Both the position numbers and the translations under genes were made by a program. A DNA stretch of 55,684 nucleotides from an uncultured Methylococcaceae bacterium (lineage in GTDB: Bacteria > Pseudomonadota > Gammaproteobacteria > Methylococcales > Methylomonadaceae), in the NCBI GenBank assembly GCA_903866825.1, contig CAIPPE010000255.1:1-55684 (forward strand), given 5' to 3'. Positions 40,452 through 48,167 of the stretch are shown one piece after another. How positions within the stretch are numbered: the stretch's first letter is position 1; each line of letters starts with the position of its first letter. Under the pieces are notes generated by a model. That model was not told the DNA's origin. It ran no database searches and worked only from the letters and a program-made list of their open reading frames with translations.

Positions 40452-42566
40452 ATGCAGCAAGAGTACCATTTAAAGCATGGAAAGCCTTACCCATCAGGCT
40501 CTAAATATAGCCCAAAAGGTGTAAATTTCTCCATTTTCAGTCGCCATGCTGAATACGTAGAGCTTTTACTTTTCTCAAGTGCTGAGAGCGACGAACCTTT
40601 TCAAATCATTCCGCTAAATAAAGACATCAATAGAACTTTTTTCTCTTGGCATGTCTATGTTTCCAAGCTGCCCGAAGGTACTTGGTATGCGTGGCGCATG
40701 GATGGGCCGGGCCAGGCGCGCGATTCCAGCTTTCGCTTCGAAAAAGATAAAAATCTGCTTGATCCTTGGGCCTATGCAGTCAGCGATAAACGCTGGAACC
40801 GTAAAGCCGCTTGTAAACCTGGCGACAATACCCGAACCGCAATGCGCTGCATGGTAACTGATGATCGTTATGATTGGGAAAGCGATACGCCGTTAGCCAT
40901 TAGAAGTGAAAAAGCCATCGTTTATGAACTTCATGTAGGCGGATTTACTCGTCATAAATCATCAAAAGTTGCAAATCCTGGCACCTTTTCAGGCCTCATT
41001 GAAAAAATACCTTATCTTCAAAAACTAGGCATTAGCCATGTGGAATTATTACCCATTATGGCTTTTGATGAGCAAGATGTGCCACTAAAAACAGCTGACT
41101 TAGGCTTAAAAAATTACTGGGGGTACAGCACTCACAGCTTCTTTAGCCCTCACCCTGGCTATTGTGTAACGCCTGAACAAGGCACTCATGTCCAGGAGTT
41201 TAGAGATTTAGTCAAAGCGCTGCATAAAGCCGGAATCGGTGTCATTATGGATGTGGTGTTTAACCATACTGCAGAAGCAGGTGCGGATGGTCCGGTCATT
41301 AATTTTAGGGGTATTGGCGGCAAATCCTTTTATCATGTCGACAAAATAGACAAAAGCATCTTACGAGACTACACCGGCTGTGGAAATACAGTTAATGCTA
41401 ACCACCCATTGGTTGCACGTTTCATTATTAGCTGCCTTGAATACTGGGTCAGGGAAATGCATGTTGATGGTTTCCGCTTCGACCTTGCCAGCGCGATGGC
41501 ACGCGGAGAAAATGGGGAAGTGTTACAGGATCCACCGGTATTATGGGGGATCGAACTTTCAGAACAACTCATAAAAACCAAACTGATTGCCGAAGCCTGG
41601 GATGCTGCCGGCCTGTATCAGGTAGGAAGCTTTCCTGGTTACCGTTGGGCTGAGTGGAATGGTAGATACCGTGACATCATCCGTCAGTTTGTGCGTGGCG
41701 ACAAAGGTATTTTATCAGAACTCGCAACCCGAATCAGTGGCAGTAGTGATCTTTACCAATATCAAGGCAGGCTACCAATAAATAGTATTAACTTTGTAAC
41801 CTGTCACGACGGCTTTACCTTATATGATTTGTTTAGCTACAACCACAAGCATAATGAAGCTAACGGGGAAGATAACAGAGATGGCTGTAGCAATAATATA
41901 AGCTATAACTGTGGGGTTGAGGGTGATACAACAGATAAAAGTATTTTAGCGTTACGAAAACAACAGGCAAAAAATGTGTTTTCTATTTTACTGATCAGCC
42001 AGGGCGTCCCCATGTTACTGGCCGGTGACGAGTTATTACACAGTCAACAGGGTAATAATAATTGTTACTGCCAGGATAATGAATTAAGCTGGTTAGACTG
42101 GTCTTTAACAGAAAAAAATGCTGACACACTTCGCTTTGTGCAGCAAATGATTGCGCTTCGCAAGAGACATCCCTCTATTATGCGTCGTCGTTTTTTAACA
42201 GGCCAATCCATTGACGGAAAAAACGTAAGCGATGTTTCCTGGCATGGTGTTGAACTTAATAAACCCTTATGGTTTGATCCAGAGGCAAGCCTATTATCCT
42301 ATACGCTTGCAGGCATAGAAGAAAGTGAAGCTAACCTGCATATTATTCTTAACATGTCAGATCAGGCTACTGCTGTGGAACTTCCTCAACTTGAGGGTAA
42401 AAAGTGGTGTGTTGCAGTCGATACTTCAAAACCATCACCTAATGATATTATTCTTCCTGAACAACAAAAAACCTATGAAGAAACTCACTATAAGATCAAT
42501 AATAAATCTGTGGTCATATTAGAAAGTGTCAACACCAAGTCTCACAAATTATTAGGCTTGTTTTAA
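40452..42566 (+). CDS. glgX: Glycogen debranching enzyme GlgX
   Basis: GKPYPSGSKYSPKGVNFSIFSRHAEYVELLLF; GIGVIMDVVFNHTAEAG; DGFRFDLASAMAR; isoamylase-type GH13. Confidence 0.92.
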   Translation: MQQEYHLKHGKPYPSGSKYSPKGVNFSIFSRHAEYVELLLFSSAESDEPFQIIPLNKDINRTFFSWHVYVSKLPEGTWYAWRMDGPGQARDSSFRFEKDKNLLDPWAYAVSDKRWNRKAACKPGDNTRTAMRCMVTDDRYDWESDTPLAIRSEKAIVYELHVGGFTRHKSSKVANPGTFSGLIEKIPYLQKLGISHVELLPIMAFDEQDVPLKTADLGLKNYWGYSTHSFFSPHPGYCVTPEQGTHVQEFRDLVKALHKAGIGVIMDVVFNHTAEAGADGPVINFRGIGGKSFYHVDKIDKSILRDYTGCGNTVNANHPLVARFIISCLEYWVREMHVDGFRFDLASAMARGENGEVLQDPPVLWGIELSEQLIKTKLIAEAWDAAGLYQVGSFPGYRWAEWNGRYRDIIRQFVRGDKGILSELATRISGSSDLYQYQGRLPINSINFVTCHDGFTLYDLFSYNHKHNEANGEDNRDGCSNNISYNCGVEGDTTDKSILALRKQQAKNVFSILLISQGVPMLLAGDELLHSQQGNNNCYCQDNELSWLDWSLTEKNADTLRFVQQMIALRKRHPSIMRRRFLTGQSIDGKNVSDVSWHGVELNKPLWFDPEASLLSYTLAGIEESEANLHIILNMSDQATAVELPQLEGKKWCVAVDTSKPSPNDIILPEQQKTYEETHYKINNKSVVILESVNTKSHKLLGLF

Positions 42567-42608
42567 CAATCTCAGAATTTTATTAAGCTGTGAAAAGCGC
42601 TTTTAATT

Positions 42609-43565
42609 ATGTTTCTTGATTATCATGAAACAGGTGAAGAGAGAAATAATTTGGACATTAACCTACTGAATAGTCAATATGGACTGACAGACCACTTGAC
42701 TTTCATCGAAGGCAAAGGTGAATTTCCATTTATTTCTGTTCAAAATAAAAGCGCCACTGCTGTTATTTCGTTATATGCTGCGCAAGTACTCTCATTTAAA
42801 CCGGTATCTGAAACTGAAGATCTATTATTTTTGAGTAAAAAAACCTTCTATGAAGATGGCCGGGCTATGCGAGGCGGAATTCCTATTTGCTGGCCATGGT
42901 TCGGCCCTAACCAGTCGGGCATTGATTTACCAGACCATGGCTTTGTACGAAATAGCTTGTGGACTGTCGTCAAAACAACTGCGGTTTCCGAAAAAGAAAC
43001 CCTTATTAAATTACGCTTCAAATATAATCCACACCGGACAGACCATTGGCCAGAAACATTTATATTAGAACTTGATATTTCTGTAGGTGAGTCATTAACC
43101 CTCAATTTATCAACGCACAATATAGGTCGTAAAGCGCTCTATATTACCCAAGCATTGCATGCCTATTTTTATATTGGCGATATCCACAAAATCTCTATTT
43201 TGGGTTTAGAGAAAACCGATTATCTAGACAAATTAGATAATGGTCAGCAAAAATACCAATCTCACGCTGTCACAATCCCATTTGAAGTTGATCGAATCTA
43301 CAAAGATGTCAAAAGAGAATTAACTATTACGGATCCGGTGTTTAATCGGGATATTTTATTAACGTCTAATCATTACAAAACTGCTATCGTCTGGAATCCC
43401 TGGCGATATGTCTCGGCTCATATAGCTGACTTAGAACCAGATGACTATAAACGTTTTGTTTGCCTCGAAGCAGGTAACGTAACTACTGATATCCTTGAGA
43501 TTCAGCCTGATAATTCAGTCACGTTAAGTGTTAACTACAAAATAATCTCTAAATCGTATCAATAA
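42609..43565 (+). CDS. D-hexose-6-phosphate mutarotase (aldose 1-epimerase family)
   Basis: MRGGIPICWPWFGPNQSGIDLPDHGFVRNSLW; ALHAYFYIGDI; IVWNPW; FVCLEAGNV. Confidence 0.9.
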   Translation: MFLDYHETGEERNNLDINLLNSQYGLTDHLTFIEGKGEFPFISVQNKSATAVISLYAAQVLSFKPVSETEDLLFLSKKTFYEDGRAMRGGIPICWPWFGPNQSGIDLPDHGFVRNSLWTVVKTTAVSEKETLIKLRFKYNPHRTDHWPETFILELDISVGESLTLNLSTHNIGRKALYITQALHAYFYIGDIHKISILGLEKTDYLDKLDNGQQKYQSHAVTIPFEVDRIYKDVKRELTITDPVFNRDILLTSNHYKTAIVWNPWRYVSAHIADLEPDDYKRFVCLEAGNVTTDILEIQPDNSVTLSVNYKIISKSYQ

Positions 43566-43589
43566 AAAAGGTTAACACGCCATGATTAC

Positions 43590-43633
43590 CGGTTTACGTG
43601 ACACATCAACCGGTATTTGTGTCACGTAAACCG
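43590..43633. repeat. Perfect 15-bp inverted repeat upstream of the nasT-like gene
   Basis: CGGTTTACGTGACAC atcaaccggtattt GTGTCACGTAAACCG. Confidence 0.85.
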
Positions 43634-43732
43634 CGTTTAAATTTCCAATAACAGTATGGTATCTACTACAAGATAACTACTATACTTATCATAATTAAAT
43701 GAAATAAAAATTTTCACTCAAATAATTTAACT

Positions 43733-43748
43733 TGGCATGATATCCGCT
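43733..43748 (+). promoter_or_regulatory. Candidate sigma54 (-24/-12) promoter of the nasT-like gene
   Basis: TGGCATGATATCCGCT: GG and GC at canonical spacing, TGGCAYR at -24; the TT of the -12 box is CC. Confidence 0.45.
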
Positions 43749-43829
43749 AAATTAAATACAAACACTGTTTTAAATGCGATATCGTTGGTGCACCAACGAC
43801 CCCTTCTTGCAGAACACTAACAACGGTCC

Positions 43830-44405
43830 ATGAATAGGCTTAATGTATTATTGATTGAAGATGATCCTAATATCACTTTGTTAGAAGATGAACTGAAAGA
43901 GATAGGTTTTATCTGTCTAAAGACTCCGTATGACTCAACTTTTTTAACACTGGTTAAAGATATTGCGCCCAATCTTATTATTTTTAATCTGGAGATACCC
44001 TCCAACGCCCTATTCGCTGATCTGCAGACGCTGAGTCATCAATTAGCATTACCGATTATTATGTTTACCCGTGATAACCATATTGGCACTATAAACCAGG
44101 CCATTAAAGCCGATGTGTGTGCATTAATAGTGGGGGACGTTGAACACAAAAGGCTTAATAGCATTATCAATGTCGCTATCGCTAGATTTAAACACCAGCA
44201 AGCATTAAAAACAGCATTAGAAGAGGCCTGTGCAAAGCTTGAAGATAGAAAAGTAACCGACCAAGCGAAAGCCATTTTAATCAAGACCCAAAACTTCACT
44301 GAAGATGAAGCCTATCACACCCTAAGAAAACTCGCCATGGATAGGAAAATCACTTTGGGCGAAATGGCTAAAAATGTCATCGCCATGTCCGATCTGTTTA
44401 AATAG
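43830..44405 (+). CDS. nasT: NasT/AmiR-like response regulator with ANTAR RNA-binding domain
   Basis: Receiver-like N-terminus (VLLIEDDPNITLLEDELKEIGF) plus ANTAR C-terminus (LEDRKVTDQAKAILIKTQNFTEDEAYHTLRKLAMDRKITLGEMAKNVI). Confidence 0.88.
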   Translation: MNRLNVLLIEDDPNITLLEDELKEIGFICLKTPYDSTFLTLVKDIAPNLIIFNLEIPSNALFADLQTLSHQLALPIIMFTRDNHIGTINQAIKADVCALIVGDVEHKRLNSIINVAIARFKHQQALKTALEEACAKLEDRKVTDQAKAILIKTQNFTEDEAYHTLRKLAMDRKITLGEMAKNVIAMSDLFK

Positions 44406-44410
44406 TTACC

Positions 44411-45349
44411 ATGAATACAACATCGATGAAAACATTTATTAAAGTCACCGAAATATGGATACCCGATAAAGAACGCACCCAACTGGAGTTTGGCTCAGGT
44501 CTATACGGTGAATTAATTGACTTTAAAGCAGACAGTGAACAACTGACCTTTGCTTATAACGAAGGTTTGCCCGGCAAAGCCTGGGCGGAAGGTCATCCCA
44601 TTGTATTAACAGAATTTGAACATTCCTATTTTAAACGAACCATCGCAGCAAAAAGCGCAGGCTTAACCTGTGGCATTGCGATTCCCATTTTTTCGGGGGA
44701 CTTTCTGATGGCGGTGGTGGTTTTTTTCTGCGGAGACGATGAGGATCATGCTGGAGCCATTGAAGTCTGGGATAAAAATGTGAACGTCGAAAATAATCTA
44801 AAAGTGATGAATGGTTATTATGGTACGCTCCAGCACTTTGAGACCATTTCCAGACAACTCAATATGCCAAAAGGTCAAGGACTGGCAGGACTCGCGTGGG
44901 AATCGGGTATGCCGGTTCTTGTTGAAGATATAGGCCAGGCGACAACCTTTATCAGAACACAGGATGCGCAGTTAGCGGGCATTACAGTGGGGATTAGTAT
45001 CCCGGTTTATAACAATCCTAACGAACCTTATATCCTGGCATTTCTTTCTGCTAAAGCCACGCCTATTGCAAAACGCATCCAAATCTGGATACCTAACAAA
45101 GAAGGCACTCAACTTATCTGTCAACAGGGTTATAGCAAACATAATAATGATCTGGCGAAAATTTTTGAAACACTCCCCGTCACCAAAGGCATTGGCGCAT
45201 TAGGTCGCGTCTGGTTAACAGGCATGCCTATCATCACAGGCAATCATGAACCTGGTTACAACCCTGAACTCGATAATCTAAGTAAAATGCTGGCGATACC
45301 TGTCATTGAGCAAGGCCGATTAAAAGCTATTGTTAGTTTTTTGTTTTAA
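44411..45349 (+). CDS. Protein with three GAF-like domains, in the position next to nasT
   Basis: Repeated GAF-type segments: EGLPGKAWAEGHPIVL...GIAIPIF, QGLAGLAWESGMPVLVEDI...GISIPVY, LGRVWLTGMPIITGNHE...LAIPVI. Confidence 0.7.
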   Translation: MNTTSMKTFIKVTEIWIPDKERTQLEFGSGLYGELIDFKADSEQLTFAYNEGLPGKAWAEGHPIVLTEFEHSYFKRTIAAKSAGLTCGIAIPIFSGDFLMAVVVFFCGDDEDHAGAIEVWDKNVNVENNLKVMNGYYGTLQHFETISRQLNMPKGQGLAGLAWESGMPVLVEDIGQATTFIRTQDAQLAGITVGISIPVYNNPNEPYILAFLSAKATPIAKRIQIWIPNKEGTQLICQQGYSKHNNDLAKIFETLPVTKGIGALGRVWLTGMPIITGNHEPGYNPELDNLSKMLAIPVIEQGRLKAIVSFLF

Positions 45350-45380
45350 TACTCATCTTGGTGCAAAGAAGCCGATGTTA

Positions 45381-45397
45381 TGCACATTAGTGGCGCA
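45381..45397. promoter_or_regulatory. Candidate NtrC-binding site
   Basis: TGCACATTAGTGGCGCA compared with an NtrC-type dyad TGCACC-N5-GGTGCA; a second GGTGCA half-site lies at 45360-45365. Confidence 0.45.
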
Positions 45398-45517
45398 ATA
45401 AGACCCCAGTCGATCTTTAACCGGCCCCCTAATCATCACCAAGACCACCCCAACATATCAATCTAACACCTTGTAATAAATAAACTATTTAAAATAAATT
45501 CAACTCACCGAAAAAAC

Positions 45518-45533
45518 TGGCAAACTTCCTGCA
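45518..45533 (+). promoter_or_regulatory. Candidate sigma54 (-24/-12) promoter for nrtA
   Basis: TGGCAAACTTCCTGCA: GG-N10-GC spacing, close to TGGCACR-N4-TTGCW. Confidence 0.6.
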
Positions 45534-45547
45534 ATAGAATTAGCAGA

Positions 45548-45590
45548 GGTTCCAACGTGGGAATCAGCATTTATTGCTCAATGTAGAGCA
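45548..45590 (+). promoter_or_regulatory. Two-hairpin ANTAR target RNA in the nrtA leader
   Basis: P1 GGTTCC-AACGTG-GGAATC and P2 TGCTC-AATGTA-GAGCA: both have 6-nt loops with A at position 1 and G at position 4; 9-nt linker. Confidence 0.75.
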
Positions 45591-45599
45591 CCAGACAAA

Positions 45600-45654
45600 G
45601 GCGTCGACTTGATCACTGTGTTTTTTAACACACGATTAATCGGCGTTTTTTTTT
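45600..45654 (+). terminator. Leader intrinsic terminator upstream of nrtA
   Basis: GGCGTCgacTTGATCacTGTGTTttttAACACAcGATTAAtcGGCGTTTTTTTTTT: interrupted stem followed by a T run. Confidence 0.65.
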
Positions 45655-45685
45655 GCTAAAAATTTCTGTATAGGACAATATCATC

Positions 45686-47086
45686 ATGAAACAACCTGAA
45701 AAACGATCACTTAAAAAAGGCCTTAAAACCCTTTCTGCTGTCGCTGCCATTATTGCCTTAAGCTTTGCCTCATCAGCGGAAGCGGTAGAAAAATTAGAAA
45801 AGGAAAACCTAAAGTTAGGCTTTATTAAATTAACCGACATGGCCCCGTTAGCGGTTGCTTATGAGAAAGGCTACTTTGAAGACGAAGGACTTTCCGTACA
45901 ACTGGAAGCCCAAGCCAACTGGAAAGTCTTATTGGATCGCGTCATTAATGGCGAATTAGATGGGGCGCACATGTTGGCAACCCTACCCTTTGGCACAGCC
46001 ATTGGTTATGGCACTAAAGCCGATATTGTCAGCGCCTTTACCCTGACTTTAAACGGCGATGCCATTACCGTCTCCAATGATGTTTGGGCGCAAATGAAAC
46101 CACACATACCGATGAAAGACGGTAAACCTGTGCACCCTATTAAAGCGGATACCTTAAAACCGGTGTTAGAAAAATATAAGAATGCAGGCAAGCCCTTTAA
46201 CATGGCGATGACCTTCCCGGTCGGTACCCATAATATGAAACTGCGCTATTGGTTGGCAGCGGGGGGAATTAAGCCCGGTTATTATGCGCCACCCGAAGAT
46301 ACCTCAGGACAAATTGATGCGGAAGCCCTGTTATCCGTCACACCGCCACCCCAAATGCCAGCAACTATGGATTCAGGCACTATTGCAGGCTACTGTGTGG
46401 GCGAACCCTGGAATCAACAGGCCGTTTTCAAAGGGATAGGCGTTCCGGTTATTAGCGATTACGAGCTGATGAAAAACAGTCCAGAGAAAATATTCGGGGT
46501 GACTAAAGACTTTGCCGATAAAAACCCTAATACGCACTTAGCCCTTATTAAAGCACTGATTAGGGCCTCACTCTGGTTAGATGCAGAAAATAACAAGAAT
46601 CGTAATGAAGGTATCGAAATGCTCTCACAAAAACAATATGTGGGGGCTGATTATGAAGTACTGGCTAACAGTATGAATGGCACTTTCGAATACGAGAAAG
46701 GTGATAAACGCCCCTTGACGGACTTTAATGTGTTTTCTCGCTACAACGGTTCTTACCCTTATTACAGTGATGCGATATGGAGCTTGACTCAAATGCGTCG
46801 TTGGGGACAAATCAATGAACAAAAACCCGATGCCTGGTATCTTGAAACCGCAAAGAAAGTCTACCGCCCTGATATCTTTATGACTGCAGCCCATGCCTTA
46901 ATCAAAGAAGGTAAAGCCAAAGCCAGTGATTTTCCTTCAGACCAGGAAACCGGCATTAAAGCCCCGAATGCTGATTATATTGACGGCGTTGTTTTTGATG
47001 CCACGAAACCGAATGATTACTTAAATAAATTTGCTATTGGACTAAAAGGCAAACAAAAAGTAGTCGGTAGCAAAGTGGTTGAATAA
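45686..47086 (+). CDS. nrtA: Nitrate/nitrite ABC transporter substrate-binding protein (NrtA/CmpA-like)
   Basis: LKLGFIKLTDMAPLAVAYEKGYFEDEGLSVQLEAQANWKVLLDRVINGELDGAHMLATLPFGTAIGYG; GYCVGEPWNQQAV. Confidence 0.95.
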   Translation: MKQPEKRSLKKGLKTLSAVAAIIALSFASSAEAVEKLEKENLKLGFIKLTDMAPLAVAYEKGYFEDEGLSVQLEAQANWKVLLDRVINGELDGAHMLATLPFGTAIGYGTKADIVSAFTLTLNGDAITVSNDVWAQMKPHIPMKDGKPVHPIKADTLKPVLEKYKNAGKPFNMAMTFPVGTHNMKLRYWLAAGGIKPGYYAPPEDTSGQIDAEALLSVTPPPQMPATMDSGTIAGYCVGEPWNQQAVFKGIGVPVISDYELMKNSPEKIFGVTKDFADKNPNTHLALIKALIRASLWLDAENNKNRNEGIEMLSQKQYVGADYEVLANSMNGTFEYEKGDKRPLTDFNVFSRYNGSYPYYSDAIWSLTQMRRWGQINEQKPDAWYLETAKKVYRPDIFMTAAHALIKEGKAKASDFPSDQETGIKAPNADYIDGVVFDATKPNDYLNKFAIGLKGKQKVVGSKVVE

Positions 47087-47137
47087 TCACTTTAAAGCAC
47101 TCTAAGAAACCCGTTGAACTTGCTTAAGGTAAAAACC

Positions 47138-48154
47138 ATGAATAACCAACTCATTAAATTTTTTAACATCACCGGTTTAACCTGGTTTGTGCCTTTAGTA
47201 AAAATGGCATCCGGTGAAAACCCCACCCAACAACTTCGGCAATTATTTTTAATCATGGGCGTGCCGATTATCGCCTTTACTGTGTTCTTGGGTGTTTGGA
47301 GTGTCTCTGCTTCACAAGTCAACACCAGCTTAGGTGCAATTCCTGGTCCAACGGCGGTTTGGCATGAAGCCAAGGGCTTATTGTCCGAACACTTTGCTGA
47401 AAAAGAAAAAGAAGCCGCATTTTATCAACGTCAGCAAGACCGTCATGCTCAAGCACTGTTAGAAAATCCAGCCGCCGAGATTAAATCACGGCCTTATAAC
47501 GGCCAGGCAACTTATCTGGATAAAATCTTTACGAGTCTCTACACAGTATTTGCCGGTTTTATAATTGCGACCCTGATTGCCGTCCCGTTAGGGCTACTGT
47601 GTGGCATGAGTTCCGTGATTAATACCGCCATTAACCCATTGATTCAGATATTTAAACCCGTGTCACCTTTGGCCTGGTTGCCGATTGTCACGCTCGTCGT
47701 CAGTGCTATGTATGTGACCACCGATGATTCCTGGTTTGAGAAATCCTTCTTAACCTCGGCCATTACCGTCACCTTATGTTCATTATGGCCGACTTTAATT
47801 AATACCGCAGTGGGTGTTTCATCCATCGATAAAGATTTAGTGAATGTCGGAAAAGTGTTGCGCCTAAACTGGTTTACGCAAATCAGGAAAGTCATTTTAC
47901 CATCCACCTTACCGTATATCTTTACCGGTATGCGTTTATCACTCGGGGTGGGCTGGATGGTCTTGATTGCCGCTGAAATGTTAGCTCAGAACCCTGGCTT
48001 AGGAAAGTTTGTCTGGGATGAGTTTCAAAATGGCAGCTCAAACTCCTTGGGACGCATCATGGTTGCCGTGTTTACTATCGGTATCATTGGCTTTATTTTA
48101 GATCGCATCATGCAATCGTTTCAAAAAGTATTTTCTTTCGGTAACGCCCTTTAA
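47138..48154 (+). CDS. nrtB: Nitrate ABC transporter permease
   Basis: IATLIAVPLGLLCGMSSVINTAINPLIQIFKPVSPLAWLPIVTLV; SSIDKDLVNVGKVLRLNWFTQIRKVILPSTLPYIFTGMRLSLGVGWMVLIAAEM. Confidence 0.94.
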   Translation: MNNQLIKFFNITGLTWFVPLVKMASGENPTQQLRQLFLIMGVPIIAFTVFLGVWSVSASQVNTSLGAIPGPTAVWHEAKGLLSEHFAEKEKEAAFYQRQQDRHAQALLENPAAEIKSRPYNGQATYLDKIFTSLYTVFAGFIIATLIAVPLGLLCGMSSVINTAINPLIQIFKPVSPLAWLPIVTLVVSAMYVTTDDSWFEKSFLTSAITVTLCSLWPTLINTAVGVSSIDKDLVNVGKVLRLNWFTQIRKVILPSTLPYIFTGMRLSLGVGWMVLIAAEMLAQNPGLGKFVWDEFQNGSSNSLGRIMVAVFTIGIIGFILDRIMQSFQKVFSFGNAL

Positions 48155-48167
48155 TCTGGAGTCTGTG

